NCBI RefSeq assembly: GCF_027596085.1
Contig: NC_072451.1
Span: forward strand, 9,315,098 to 9,379,097
DNA from: Anoplopoma fimbria
Taxonomy: Eukaryota > Chordata > Actinopteri > Perciformes > Anoplopomatidae
Reading direction: 5' to 3'
DNA: 64,000 bases
Below the pieces are notes generated by a model that searched no databases, had not been told where the DNA came from, and saw only the letters and a program-made list of their open reading frames with translations. Below, piece by piece: positions 22,391 to 35,098 of the stretch. Each line of letters begins with the position of its first letter. The stretch's first letter is position 1. The translations under genes were made by a program, and so were the position numbers.

Positions 22391-25300
22391 CTGACAGACA
22401 ACTGATATTCACTCCATCAGGTCAGTTTGCAGCAGCTAAATTGGAAAGCTTCCACGAGGCGGGTTGAGCTCCTTTTGAATTAGAGAAGTTGCTTCAGTAC
22501 TGGAGCCTGGTGCTGAGGATGCCAAACTTCTGATAAACTCCAAAAGCTCGGGATTCTTTAGACAGATATGAAGAGAACTTCAGTGATTTAACAACCGAGG
22601 TGTATTTTTGTCGATTGCTGGTTATGTTAAATACATGGAGAGAAAAAATAGACACAACATAACTTTAACTACAACTTTAAAAGGTGAAAATATTGACACT
22701 TAAGCTTTACAAGCACCCATTGAGTATTTCTAAACAGTATTAATATTTAATAAATGTTTAACATACTTTAACAAACTACAAAGGTAGCTGAATGGAGCAC
22801 AAAAATACATTTTAAAGTATTTATTCATGTATTTGTTAACTATATCTGTAACTGGTGTATAAACAAATGAAAGCTGGACAATATTTGTATCATAAAGTAG
22901 TAGTGATGATATAAATTGATCAAATATGATGCTTGTACTATATTTGTAACTATATATATATTTTTTACTGGTTATAAAAAGAGTCTTACTGTAATACTGA
23001 TGCCTCTAAAGGACCCACATTAGTAAAGGACACCATCAGCAAAAAGATTGTTGGTTTCTATATAGTTATTCAAATCTTTGCCACCGGTTCGGATCAGACT
23101 GTCACTACTGCAGTAAAATAAGAGGTTTTCTAAAGGGACTCTGGTGCTCATGAACACTACCGCTGTTGTCTACAGGGGCCGCCCAAATCAACTCAAAATT
23201 TTTGTTCCTCATAATAACTTTCATCGTAAAAACTTCTGAGCAAACTTCATGTACTGATGGAGACCATATGAGACTAAAAGCTCCAAGAGAAATCTGGTAT
23301 AACCGCCTCATTTAAATTTTTTTGACCCACCTGTTTTAGGTTTACATATCTATAGAATAATTGCAAAACAACAAAATTATAGGCCGAATTATATTAATTG
23401 TCGCTTAGCTGTTGTTAAAGAAGCGCATACAGCGTGATTGTTGTGTGTCTAGAATGCGTTTCTATATGCGGCTCTGACCAAAAATATTTAGGCTCTGGTT
23501 GTAGTGCCTGTTCTTGTGTGTGTGTTCTGATTGCTTCTATGCCAGGGCAAACGATAGCTTTTCTGCTAGCTCGAACGTTAGCTTCGCTGCCAGTGGGAGT
23601 GGTAGCTTCGCTGCTAGTGCCCTCTGCTACTGGTATCGAGTGTTTCAGGATGAGTGAACAATGCATCAAGCGAGTAAGTCTTAGCTCGTTAAAAAAGAGA
23701 AACTTGAATTTAAAAGGTGTAACGCAACGATTGTATTTTCTTTTTAATCAGGAAAGCAGGTGTAAGCATATTCCCAAGGTTACAAAATGTATTTATTCAG
23801 TGAGTATTTATCGAGCATCATCTCCAGGTTTGGGCACGTAGCTTCGAAAAATTTGACCTGAAGCATTACGCTCGTGAGACGCACCTAAAATGCGAGCCAG
23901 TACTGAGCCGGTGCAGTCAACTGAATAGATTAAAATTAGAGTAAGGTTGCGTGACACGGGCAAGTGATAGATTGGGGTAACGTGGCTTGTATTCATTCAA
24001 ACATTACAGCAATGGCGGTCACTTGGGGGAGATCTGCACTCTACTGCTTTTCCAGTTATATAATAAAAAAAGCTGTTTCTGTTGCCTCAGTGTTTCTATG
24101 TAAGTAGAAAGAGAGAAAGGGATGGAAAGAGAGAGAGAGGGCATATGTAGAAACCAGCAGCGTCTGTTTGATACTGAGCCTCGACTGGCAAAGAGCCACA
24201 GCGCAGAGCAGAAAGAAACAATGCTCACTTTGTTTAACACAGATCCTTTAGGTTCACAGAGGGGGGGGGGCACTCTGTCCATACACCTGTCCACCAAACT
24301 CACTTGAACTTATCTACTAACCAGTACTGTGTGTGTATCAAAGCCTCCTTTAGGAAATTACTGTTTTTTTTTTTATTATTTCAAATGAAACTATATACTG
24401 TATGTGTGAGGTGTTTTTAAAGATCTTCAGCAGGAACCAATGGGCTTGGAGCTGAGAACCACAAACAGGAAGTCCGACTGAATTAAAAGACGGGCCGACA
24501 CTGTCGGTTTGGGTATAAATATAGGATTTGTAGTTTAAGAAAAAGCTTTAGAATTATCCTGGACAGTTTGGGAATATCAGGGATATTATCATCATCACCA
24601 TCATCATCATCATCATCATCATTGCTGTCCTATTGTTTCTCCTCCCAGCAGGACATCCACCACAACACACACATACACACAAAACAACAACGGACTGGCC
24701 TGAAGAAGAAGCAGCTGTCTTGGCTGGTAGCCATGTTTCTCCAGGGAGGAACAGACATGGAGCAGGAGGTAGAGGAGGAGGAGGACAAAGAGGGGGTGAT
24801 GAAGAGGAGGGAGGAGGAGATATGGGGTGGTATTGCTGGGAGAATTCCCTAACTTACTTAAATATATATATATATATATAAATATATAATATAGAAAAGG
24901 TGAAAAAAATTGAAAATATTCTATGACAAGTAAACTTACTTGGTGTAAATTGTAACATAAAGTAAATGAGTATCAATACTTAACTGGAAATCAAGTTTGC
25001 ACTCTGAGCGCCAGTCGAGAAATTTAACGTCAGCTTGTCATAATCAGCCATAACTATATCACTTGTCTTTGTTGTATATTGTCCTCTGGATTCATTTGAA
25101 ATCTTTCTAAACCTAACAAGTGCTTTTTGTTGCCTAAAATAAGTTGTTTCCTGTGAAGATGGACGTTTGTATTGAAAAGACTGCGTTTCGAGTGGAAATT
25201 TACTGGTGTTACTGGACTTGCGTGGGAAAATGAGGGGTAACTTTTTCTAATGAACCACTGTATGACGTGTGCGTAATGTTGATGTGACCTGCTTTAATTA

Positions 25301-25887
25301 AGTTTGTTATTGTCCTGTAAGTAACTTATGTTTAGTTCCCCTTTTTTCTTCTTCTTGTCATTACTGTCAATATTACTTTCAATGTAGTCAGGCATTGCTT
25401 GGGATGGTTGGGGAGCTGATGTGGTATATGTGTGTGTGGATGGGGATTCTGCTAGGTAATTGATAAACAATTCAATAAAATTGTATTTGAACAAAAAAGT
25501 ATTATGACTGAAAATAAAAATGTTCGTACAAATAGATAACAGTAGTAAATAAGCAGCTGAAGTGTTAACATGTAAGCAATGGTAGATTATCCAGGTGTTA
25601 TTGAGCTAATGTGTGAAGTTACTTCATTACCTGTAAGTGTTTTGTATGCTTTCTTATTCTTGTGAGGACATTTTCAATAAAGGTGTTAAGGTTGAAGGTT
25701 AGAGTCAGTTAGTTCATGATAAGGTCAGGGGAAATGCATCATGTTACCGGGGGTCCTCACAAGTATAGAAAAGCACCGACAGTGTGTGTTTGTGTGTGTA
25801 CTGGACCCTTCCAACAACTAGAATCAATCGATCTCGTTGTGTCTCATTTGGAATAATAATAGACTTGAATTAATGATGCAGCAGCCT

Positions 25888-25889
<2 letters not shown>
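22391..25889. other. AT-rich intronic stretch without recognised genes
   Basis: No exon or RNA gene supported. Contains a (GA)n-rich segment near 24105-24141, a G run near 24260, a (TCA)n microsatellite at 24587-24623, an AGG-rich purine segment near 24760-24830 and a short (AT)n run at 24865-24880. Confidence 0.35.
24587..24623. repeat. (ATC)n microsatellite
   Basis: About twelve ATC/TCA trinucleotides with one interruption. Confidence 0.9.

Positions 25890-25977
<88 letters not shown>
25890..25977. repeat. (GT)n microsatellite, about 88 bp
   Basis: Pure GT dinucleotides, seen directly. Confidence 0.98.
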
Positions 25978-25978
<1 letters not shown>

Positions 25979-26739
25979 ATAGAGAGTATCCTGTATCTGT
26001 AGCGAGGCGTCAGCGGCGGGTCAGAGGCCAGAGAGGCAGACGATCCTCTGGATACAGTAACACACTCACACACCTTTAGCTCTGCTTGTTTACATCAAGA
26101 ACGTTTTTTATTGGCGAGCCAAACTGTCTTCTTAAAACCTAAAAAATTAGCAATCATTCTGATTCTTATCTAATATTATATATATTTTTAGATTTTCTCA
26201 GTGATGTGGTTACCATTGATTGGTCACTGAGGTCATTTTTTGTATTATTTTCTATATGAAATTAGGGGTTTTACAATAAAAATAAACACAACGTGGATAT
26301 TTTATAGGCGGATTTCAGGAACTGAATATATTTAAATTAATAAATAAATAATAATAAAAAAAAAAATCCCAGATAGAAAAAAAAAAAAAAAAAAACACCT
26401 CACGATGAAGACTCTTATTTGTATTGTGTCAGAATTTGGTACGGGGGAAATTTGTACATTATCTACAGCAAACACATATCCCATCATGCCCTGCAAAATG
26501 TGTAGGCACAGTTCAATTATCCATCCAAACTGACTCCAGACCAGTTTGTCCGTTTCCTCACACAAATTCTCCTCCAGCTCTTACTTTATCCGTTTAGTGG
26601 TCAGAAGGAACAAAAAACACACCGCTCTACTGCTGCCAACCATCATCAGAGCTCACCACTTCCCTAAATTTTTTTATAAAGACTCCCAAGTGTGGAAGCT
26701 AAGTCCGACAGTTTTCCAACGTACAGTTATATTACTTTG
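25978..26739. other. AT-rich stretch, nothing recognised
   Basis: AT-rich with A runs at about 26356-26396. No supported gene. The last 100 bases may already belong to the Tc1-like relic that follows. Confidence 0.35.
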
Positions 26740-26985
26740 TGTTCGCCCTCTACCATTTCAACATGACGATGCCCCCTTGATACAAAGCCGGCACCATGAA
26801 CAAAATGGTCTTCCACAGTTTGGTGCAGGAAGAACTCGACTGGTTTTGCATGTATCCCTGACCTTGACCCTCATCCACCTTTGGGATGAACCGAAACGCA
26901 GACTGTGAGCCAGACCTCATCAAAAAACATCAGTGATGCTCTTAGTGTCTGAATGGGAGCAAATCCATTCAGAAAGTTCATGATG
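26740..26985 (+). pseudogene. Tc1/mariner-like transposase relic
   Basis: Plus-strand fragments translate to FQHDDAP, then HLWDEPKRRL, a stop at 26906-26908, then ARPHQKTS and VSEWEQIHSE. They match, in order, the catalytic-core and C-terminal region of fish Tc1-like transposases, whose family has D-N-x-P, L-W-D-E-L-E-R-R-L and E-W-x-Q-I-P at these places. The reading frame shifts and carries the stop, no terminal inverted repeats were found nearby, and only about a quarter of a normal 340-residue protein is represented. It is a dead fragment. Confidence 0.7.
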
Positions 26986-27535
26986 TTACACCGTCACACA
27001 TGGCTCCATCTTTCAGGTGTCCGCGTAAGAAAGTGAGCTTTTAGTAGAACAGCTGGATACCTTAGATTTTTCTCCCCAGTGATTTAGATCACTGAAACTA
27101 AAACATCAGAATCTTCTTTTACGGCTGAGGCCTTCACTCAGGTCGGCCGGGTTTCCCCCTGCAGTTCGCCTCTGGCTCAGCTTTCCCTCACTAAGTCCAG
27201 CAGCACAGCAGCGGATATTACAGCCCCGAGCCTCTGCTCACTCATTGGACCGAAGAGCAAGAAATAAAGGAGCTGCAGAGCTGAGGGGCTCTGTCCGGTA
27301 TTACAGGAAGAAAACAGAGCACCTGGGTCAAGTCTTCCTGCTGCACTTCGTATCGTCGACTCCACTGTGTGTTTGTAACGATTGCACAAACGTTCTAGAC
27401 TTCTGTCCAATCCTGAAAATGTCTGTGGATTTAATGTAGAAAGTAAAAGCTGAGAAATAACAAACTGATTCTGTTGCTGCTTCGTTCAAAACATAAGTCA
27501 GGACACTGGGATGTCCGTAGTTTCAAAATACTCCA
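26986..27535. other. single-copy stretch, nothing recognised
   Basis: Balanced base composition with no repeat that I recognise. Short open frames on both strands near 27180-27440 have no recognisable motif. Confidence 0.35.
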
Positions 27536-28186
27536 TGAAAGATGAATAGAAAAGAAAAAGGAAAGATGAACGGAAAGAAAAATAAAGATTAAAGGAAGGA
27601 AGAAAGTGTAAAGACTAAAGATAAAAAGGAAAGGAAAGCAAAAAAAGAGACGAAAGAAAAGGAAAGGTACAGGAATATGGAAGTCAAGATAAAAAGGTAA
27701 TGAGGAATGTAGGGAAAGGAAACAAAGGATACATTGAGGGGAAAGGAAAGACACAAGTAGAGGAAAGATGAAGAGAAGGGAAAAAAAATGGGACGACAAA
27801 GGGACAGGAAGGAAAGAAAGGAGGGAAGGGAAGACAAGGGGAAAAGAAAGAAACAAAAAGATGAAAGAAAATAAATATAAAAAAGGAAAAGGAAAGATGG
27901 ACAGAAAGGAAAGTGGAATATAAAAAGGTAATGAGAAGAAAGACTGAAAGAAAAACAAACTGAAAAGTTGAAAAATAAAAGTAAAGGGATGGAGAAATTA
28001 AAGAAAAAAGAACAGCAAGTAAAGATAAAAATGACAGGAAAAAGATTTTTAAAAAAAAGGAAAAGGAAAAGAAGGAAAAGGAAATAAATAATAAAGGGAC
28101 AGATTGAAAGGAGCCATGAAGGAAAAGGAAGGAGGAAATAAGGGAAGGAAAGCTGGCAGGAAAGGTAAAAGGTGAGTGGAGGAGTG
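27536..28186 (+). repeat. 650-bp polypurine tract (degenerate GGAAA/GAAAG)
   Basis: Nearly all A and G on the plus strand, built from drifting GGAAAG, AGGAAGG and AAAAAGG units. On the minus strand it yields long F/S/P/L-rich spurious frames of up to 223 codons. Such mirror-like purine tracts can form triplex DNA. Confidence 0.9.
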
Positions 28187-28487
28187 AGTCATGTCCGTCG
28201 GTCAGTGACAGCCTGAGACACACCGGGGGCTCGAGGACTTGACTTGTCCTCACACTTTCCACGCCACGGGAGGACCAGAGACTGCCAGGACCAACGGACG
28301 GACAGAGACAGGGAGAGAGCAAGAGAGAGAGAGAGAGGTGGGAGAGCGAGAGCACGCCGTTGACTCAGGAAGTTCAAGCAGACAATTCTAATCCCCCAAT
28401 TTCCTCCGCTCTAATCATCTCTACCGCTCGTGGCCGTCTCCAAAATTGGAAACATCTTCTCCACAATATGACATACCCTCCAAACAA

Positions 28488-28522
<35 letters not shown>

Positions 28523-28644
28523 ACCTATCACGTATAACGGTGTCGTCTCAGTGTGGACTGGTGCTGAAAAGGTAAAATTAGTGTGAAAAACGTGACTCAT
28601 TTTCATCAGCTGATCAAACTATGAATAACAGCAAGGTACGGGAT
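28187..28644. other. stretch with GA and CA microsatellites
   Basis: A (GA)n run at about 28313-28337 and a (CA)n run at 28490-28513 that continues into (TA)n. No exon supported. Confidence 0.4.
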
Positions 28645-29300
28645 TTTAAAGGAACAGTTCGACATTTTTTCTCGTCTTCTCTGATGAGAACATCACTTTC
28701 ACTCTGTGTTTATTAGAGGACCACTTTATATGTCTGAATGGTCCTTCATGCTTTTATTTTGTAGAAAGTCCCCTTTACAAATAGATGTTATTTAGTTTTG
28801 TACGTGGAGAACAAAACACTGTGCAACGGGTCAACCGGACTAGTTGAATAAGAACAGAAGAATTTAGCATTAACTGGTAAAAAAAAAACACAGGAAGCTT
28901 AGTATCCAAATGTGTGCAGATTTAAATAGTTTCCTGTTTCAGTGTCAAAATAATGGAGCCTGAAACAAGCTGGAAATAACAGGCAATGTTTTGCTTTATC
29001 AAAGCTCTTCTTCAAACTTCACTCTATCTTCACAAATCTAAAACTATTTTAAATGCTAATAAAGCATTTGATGTCTAAAGTATACTGTTTTTATCTCTGA
29101 GGAAGGAAACAAAAATACAGCAGATTCCAAAGTTTTTCACTGATGTTGTGGAAGCAGGAAATGTTTAGCTTAGCTTAGCACAACAACTTGGAGTGAGGGG
29201 AAACCGTGCTATAGCTCCATCAGAAGACATACACTTCCCATCTTTGTAGTTTAAGAGAAATAGAAAAAAAAAATTAAAAGTTGCAAAGTTAGGCTGAAAG
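28645..29300 (+). mobile_element. degraded AGGAACAGTTCGACATTTT element
   Basis: The 5' text AAAGGAACAGTTCGACATTT at 28649 and the internal phrase TTTAGCTTAGCTTAGCA at 29164-29180 are hallmarks, from memory, of an abundant teleost MITE-like repeat. The sequence between is heavily diverged. Only this copy is in the window, so the boundaries are approximate and the call rests on recall. Confidence 0.4.
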
Positions 29301-31141
29301 ATATTCAGACATTAACGAAAAGTATTCCACTTAATGTTTGTCTCCAAAGTTGGGACACTTTTGTTCCCGGTTCCCTGCAGAAATCTGGGCCACGTTCCAA
29401 ATTAATTCTTCTTTTAAAAATGACTTCTTATTACCGATGTATTTTTTTACAATACTTGTGTTGTATAAACCACGCAGTGGTTGTGATCCCTTTTGCCTTT
29501 GGGGGTGAATTAAGAGTTAAACACTAACAACCTTTTCCAGAGAATTATGAAAAATAATGCTCCAAGATGATCACACATGTTAGAGGACAGTGAAGGCATC
29601 TTGTGACTTGACTTTCAGCTGCGTTTTTTTGTCTTTCACGGGTTTAAAGAGAACAGTCGTCTTCAGTAAACAGGCCAAACAGCTCGTTTTCAGGTCTGTT
29701 TCCGTCCGGGCTGCCAAAACACGAATGACCTACACTCAATACTGTGCTTGAAAGCATCCTGTGTGGACCTTAGCAGAGCACTGAGGCTGCTGCTGCTCTG
29801 CTGTTACCGTTTGGGACGGCAGGTGCTTTGGACAATTCAGACAGGACTAAACTACTTTTAACTTATTTTCCTTTTGCACTGTGAACAATACAAATGATGA
29901 TTTTTCTACTTTTAGGTTGCCACCTCACACCTTTAAGTTTATCTTCACCCCACAAACTTCTTCCAGATGTCTGTGTCTCCTCTGCTGATTTCTTCTGTGC
30001 TGTGTTTCTCCTCGGTTTTTTCTCCAGTGAGCTCATTAATGTTTTGTGTCCGTCAAGACTGGCTGGAGCAGCCCGGATCCTCCTCTGAGAGTCTGGCTAA
30101 CGAGCCGGACCTCACACAGACCACAAACATGGATCTGAGCCTCGGCAGACTTACCCAGGCGGGCGTCAGCTCCACCCTCGCCTCCTCCACATGCCCAAAC
30201 GGTTCAGGAGAGACGACTCAGAAACCAGGAATGATTCTGATCATTTAACGTTCACATGAGTCCAAGGTTGATTATCTTTTATCTACAAGAATCCTTGAAC
30301 ACGCTGGAACATTTCTGACCCTTTAACCTGCCACAACACATTCTGTCAACTGAAAGATCTATCACCTGACAAACAACCAAAAACTATGCAACAAACCCCA
30401 TCTTTGTTTACAACTTGAAATATTCAGTCCTCCAGACTAAACAACATTAACTTGAACTGCTTGGTTAATGTGAGAGAAGGATGGTGGTCATGATTAAATG
30501 AAAAGGCATAAAACTGAAAAGAAACAGAGGCTTTTGGCTCCTAACTGACCCACCAATCCATCCATCCATCCACGTCCATAAGTTGTTTATGGTGCTGTAA
30601 TGTCCCTCTTTAATTTTGAGGGACAACAGTCGTGAGAGCTTACTTGGAGAATAAAAATAAGGACGAACAACTAACAACAACAACTAACTAAAGGTGACAA
30701 GCTCCGTTTAAAAGCAGCATTAACACGCCTGCTTCTTCTCCTCCTTCGATAAAACGTTCCATCACAACCAACGCGGCTGACAGTCAGTCCGAGGATGTGA
30801 GAGAAGGAAGGTTCCACACGTGAGAGGAAGATGCTGGTTTAACGATCATTTCCCCTCCCCACACACATTTTTGTCAGTGAGGTAATTACAGACAATTCTT
30901 TAAGATTCTTATTCTTGTGGCTTCGTATTTAGTGTTTAATATACTCTTACTAGTGTTTATTTCTGTCTTCATTTCATCATAAGTAAGAAAGAAACCCGAT
31001 TGCTTTGGTGTCATACGGGACAAATACTGTTGATAAATCTCCTGTATTTTAGATACACAACATTTATTTTATTATTTATCTTGGAGTCATTAGGGATATT
31101 TAAAATATAATATTAAGACTGAACCAAAAAAAAAAGTTATA
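29301..31141. other. single-copy intronic stretch
   Basis: No exon is firmly supported. The segment at 29990-30248 is GC-balanced and open on the plus strand (contains DWLEQPGSSSESLANEPD) after a CTCCAG at 30022-30027, but no protein family is recognisable. An (ATCC)n run lies at 30556-30572. Confidence 0.35.
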
Positions 31142-31170
31142 GTATATATATATATATATATATATATATT
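31142..31170. repeat. (AT)n microsatellite
   Basis: Pure TA dinucleotides. Confidence 0.95.
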
Positions 31171-31468
31171 ATGTATATGTGTATACAAATATATATTCAG
31201 AAAAATTTTTTTTTTGGGGGGTATCATAATTATCATATTTTCAACAGCAAATGTCAAATATCCCAAACTACATACCCTTTACAGCTGAAAACCAAATGTA
31301 CTTGTTACTTCAATTTGCAAACACACTGGACAGATATGTATATAGAGTGAGAGTGTGTGTGTTTAGGGGGGTGGTGGGGGGGGCTGCTCACTGACAAATG
31401 GATTATGGGGCCATCACTTGTAGTGGCGCAGAAATCCCATTAACCCCTGTGGTGAACAGAATGCAATG

Positions 31469-31471
<3 letters not shown>

Positions 31472-31564
<93 letters not shown>
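31472..31564. repeat. (CA)n microsatellite, about 93 bp
   Basis: Pure CA dinucleotides, the longest such tract in the window. Confidence 0.98.
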
Positions 31565-31566
<2 letters not shown>

Positions 31567-32251
31567 TGTATGGAGTCGCCGCCCATCACCATGGCTCATT
31601 ATTCTCAGATCAGTTGGTTTTCTTGTTTGTCGTCTTCAAACCTTTTTAAATTGTTCTACATTACTTATATATATTTTTTTTATATAAAATAAAAAATAAA
31701 CTTTTTTTGATGAACCACAAATCTCCTGTGAGGCTGAGGACCGCAGCCTGATTATTCAGATTTTTTTTTTATAGTGTCGCAGACTGTTTCTGAGTGTGTC
31801 TCCTGGGCTCTCTAGCTTCACACCGTGGCCTTCCATGTTAATATTAATAGGATCTGATTACACTGGGTTGTGTTTACTGTAGCTCGGCTGCAGACGGGTT
31901 GCGGCGTGTTTCACAGCCATTTATACTGTAAGCCTGGAAAATCTGGGCGCAACATATACACAAACTGGCAGCAATTCAACTGTGATTATTAATGTGTTTC
32001 ATTTTAATATAATTGTACTGGATGTGTAGCAATGCAGAGAGGCAGGAGAGTAAGGAGGGATTAAATGCAAATGATAAAACGTGTCGGTACAAATGTTAAA
32101 AATTAAAACAGACTGAAGAAACGCAGAAAGAGGAGGCAGAAATTAAGAAAATGCGTCAGAATCAGAATTTATCCATACAAATTTAAATGGTGATCACATG
32201 GGTGCATAAAACATGCACTAATATATATATTATATATATAATATATATATA

Positions 32252-32305
<54 letters not shown>

Positions 32306-33644
32306 TTTTTATTTATTTTGTGTTAGAAAATAACGGAGAAATTCAAATGCTGAATGACATACTTTATCTCCTTGAAATTTAAAAGCATTCAATATTATGT
32401 TCTTCGTGGTTTCAAATGCAAGTGAGCCTAAATGACAAAACTCCATTAATATCAATACCAATATTATTATGTCACTTGAGGATAACAAATTAAATCAGCA
32501 AACAGCAGTTTTCACCGCAGTTCGTGGAATTAAAAAACGTTTAAATATGAATGAGATTACAAAACTAAAATCCATTGAAACTCTAAATTAAAAAACTGAT
32601 CTGTTTCCCCTGAAACGACCCGATGGAAATCATCACAGCTGCTTTTTCCCCCCGATTTTAAGCAGATAATCCTCTTTGTGCTTTCAGCCACTTTAACCTT
32701 CTCTGCTGCTTCAGACTCTGATGTTGAAGCCCGGACGGATTTATGTCAGACTAATTAGCCCGCTATGATCATTTAGCAGAGGAGCAGCAGTGACATCTCA
32801 ATGAAATGTATGAAAAATGTTCAGAATGTGTTTGAATAAGATTGATAGTGTTTCATTTTTAAAGGAGGGAAACGTTTTTTATTGTTATTATTTAGTTTGA
32901 GAGAATTATATTGCACTGATCCCTGTTTTTGCAGCAAGGAAAATAATTTAGAAGATTTTAGTTTTTACATCCAATAAATATGAATTTCATATTTCTTTGA
33001 ATTTTCTGTCAATGTTAAAAGTCAATTTTGATGGAGCAGTACAACTGTATATTTGTTTTTGATTCAGAAAGTCCATATTTTCCCTTGAAGCTTTAAAAAT
33101 TTAAGAAGTACAAATAACTGGAACAATTGAAACTGACACCCTGAGATCATTTTTACATTCATAATTTTACAGGTATATAATTGTTAAACACAAAGAGTAT
33201 AAATGGTATGGTTTATAGCTTTCAAAAACAGATTTTTTTTCCAGTTCAACTATGATGTGTTAAGTTCTGCAGCTTATTTGATTTACGTCCTGTGTGAGAG
33301 ACATTATGTGACAGAGACGCAACAAAGTCACGTCAACAACAACAACAACAACTACCAAAAATAAGTACTGTTTCCATGGTGACACCTTATATTATAATTA
33401 TTTGGTGCTTAAATTACAAAAACTAAAACTCTGTCAAACACTGTCAAATTTTTTACTCAACCTGAAAATCTTTATCCTGCAAACAACACAATGGGAATAT
33501 CCTCAAAAATAAAGTTTTCTGCCTTAAACTGCAGTTTTTTTATCTGACCGCACATAACTGTTCACCATCAGATATTACACATTTTTCAGGGAAGGATAAA
33601 AAATTGTCCTGTAGCCAAGGCAGCACTCAGACCTCCTGCCTCCT

Positions 33645-33645
<1 letters not shown>
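31565..33645. other. AT-rich intronic stretch
   Basis: Contains an interrupted (AT)n tract at 32220-32300 and a (CAA)n run near 33333-33352. The block at about 32640-32810 is repeat-free and may be conserved. No exon supported. Confidence 0.35.
32220..32300. repeat. interrupted (AT)n microsatellite
   Basis: TA dinucleotides with a few TATT/ATAA interruptions. Confidence 0.95.
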
Positions 33646-33682
<37 letters not shown>

Positions 33683-33737
33683 GGGGACAAAACTCTTGCA
33701 CCCACCAACCGAGCCTCCACACACACACACACACACT
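33646..33737. repeat. two (CA)n runs
   Basis: CA tracts at 33646-33680 and 33718-33737, separated by 37 bp. Confidence 0.95.
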
Positions 33738-34007
33738 CACTCCTCGGACCCTCAGTAAACGGCAGAGTAAAAAAAACTTCCCATGAACATCCAAGGGGCT
33801 GCCTGCCGCTGTCCTGCTGGTGCTGATGGTGCTGATGGTGGTGGGCTGTACGGAGAAAGTGTGTTCTGTGTGTGTGTGTGTTTAGGGGACGGGAACTGAG
33901 GGGGGGGGGGGGGGTTGGTGGTTTTGATTTGACCGAGAGGAATTCACAAAGTTCACGGTCCTGTTACAGAGAGGATAAAGCCTCCTTTGTCTCTTTGGCA
34001 ACTCAAA

Positions 34008-34010
<3 letters not shown>

Positions 34011-34049
<39 letters not shown>
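34011..34049 (+). repeat. poly-T tract of 39 bases
   Basis: An uninterrupted T run at the edge of the CpG-rich block. It may be the A-tail scar of a minus-strand retroposition, but no adjoining retroposon body is recognisable. Confidence 0.9.
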
Positions 34050-34053
<4 letters not shown>

Positions 34054-34055
34054 GT

Positions 34056-34860
34056 GGCTGGAGGAGGAGAGGAACCTGCAGCATCCGTGCACCAAAATCA
34101 AACCGCGGCACCGGTCCGTGGTCAGAAAGTGTTAAATGTAACAGGGACGGTAATAATGAGCCGTCCTCTAGCGAACCCTGGCCACTGGGAGCCCTTTCAT
34201 CTCTCCGGCTCGTTTAGGAACGAGCCGGCCACAGTAGACTATTGTAGAACCATCAAACAACACTCCCCTCCTCCCGACCCCCTCCTCGCCTCTCAGCGGA
34301 GTCACCAAAACTGCCCCTCAACCCCCCAGTCTGTCTGCCAGCTTCTCTCCCTGCTCGGACCCTCTTGCCCCCCCCCCCCCCCCCCATTGTGCCTCTTTAT
34401 TCTCCACTTCAGCCACCACAGCAGCGACGGTGTGGGTGTCAAAGGTCGGTTGGCCTCGCTGACCGACGACAAGCTGCTTAATACGGGCCCCGGCACTTCA
34501 GCCGGCGCATCCCCGGGACCACCACCGCCGAGACGGGTGGGAGTGTGAGGGAGTTAGGGGGGGGGGGGGGGAAGCGGGTGTTTGATCCCTGGTGGAGATG
34601 TGTCGGAGCTCCGGCGGCCGAGCGACAGCATTTTTTCTCTGAGACCAAGAAGTAAAAGCAAAAAGTTTCTCCGTTTAATTAGATGGAGCGAGAGCAAAAG
34701 CGTGACGCGAGGAGGCTCGGCGGCAGAAGGACAGAACTAATCCACCCCCCCCACTGCGCCGGTCCTCGGCTGAAGACCTGAGCTGGCACCCGTCTGCAAA
34801 CGGGACGAGACGAGAGAAGGGAGCACAGCGGGGGGTGAGTGACAGAGAAACGGGGACGCC
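34056..34860. promoter_or_regulatory. CpG-rich block beside nfia alternative first exon
   Basis: GC- and CpG-rich sequence with CGGCACCGG, CCGCCGAGACGG and GCGACGCGAGG-like text, C and G runs at 34368-34385 and 34558-34571, and an A run at 34868-34893. On the transcribed (minus) strand it lies just downstream of the nfia exon, within the first 1.1 kb of the intron. That is typical of a CpG-island promoter spanning a first exon. The open frames within it are GC-driven and have no recognised domains. Confidence 0.5.
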
Positions 34861-35092
34861 AAGAGATAAAAAAAAAAAAAAAAAAAAAAAAAACAACAAC
34901 AAACAATCCGGTCACAAATGAATAAAACACAAAGCGGCTGCTGTGTGTGGTTCCGGCGTTTCCCAAAGCCACAAGAAGAAGAAGGAGGAAGAGGAGGAGA
35001 GAATGTTCCTCTTTTTAGTTGAAGGAAAAAAGAGAGGAAGGGGAAGAAAGGGAGAAAGGAGAAAAAAAAAAAAAAAGAAATTGTTCATGCCA

Positions 35093-35098
35093 ACTTAC
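35093..35098 (-). other. nfia: splice donor GTAAGT of nfia exon
   Basis: Read on the minus strand, the exon ends ATG and continues GTAAGT, the consensus vertebrate 5' splice site. The intron falls between codons (phase 0), which matches the known junction in NFI genes where the next exon begins with the codons for DEF. Confidence 0.85.

Larger units (their letters stand above)
1..35098 (-). other. nfia: inferred first intron of nfia (3' part outside window)
   Basis: The coding exon at 35099-35194 (minus strand) is followed by a GTAAGT donor at 35098-35093, so the transcript continues leftwards as an intron. The expected next exon of any NFI gene is about 530 bp long and starts with the residues DEFHPF. 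It would give a minus-strand open frame of well over 100 codons, and no such frame exists in the window. I also looked for the short alternative exon MYSPLCLTQ and did not see it. The intron therefore appears to extend beyond position 1 and to exceed 35 kb. That size fits the large introns of vertebrate NFIA, but this is inference. The stretch holds repeats, microsatellites and single-copy sequence, listed separately. Confidence 0.65.

Noticed and set aside
27431..28355. Long overlapping minus-strand frames rich in F, S, P and L
   Set aside because: They are translations of the polypurine tract and change repeat phrase with frame; no protein family.
29967..30248. 93-codon plus-strand frame containing DWLEQPGSSSESLANEPD, preceded by CTCCAG
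   Set aside because: Suggestive of an exon, but no matching family, no donor and no partner exons; kept only as a note in the stretch entry.
31398..31687. Frames translating to HTHTHT or VCVCVC, here and at other CA/GT tracts
   Set aside because: Pure microsatellite translation.
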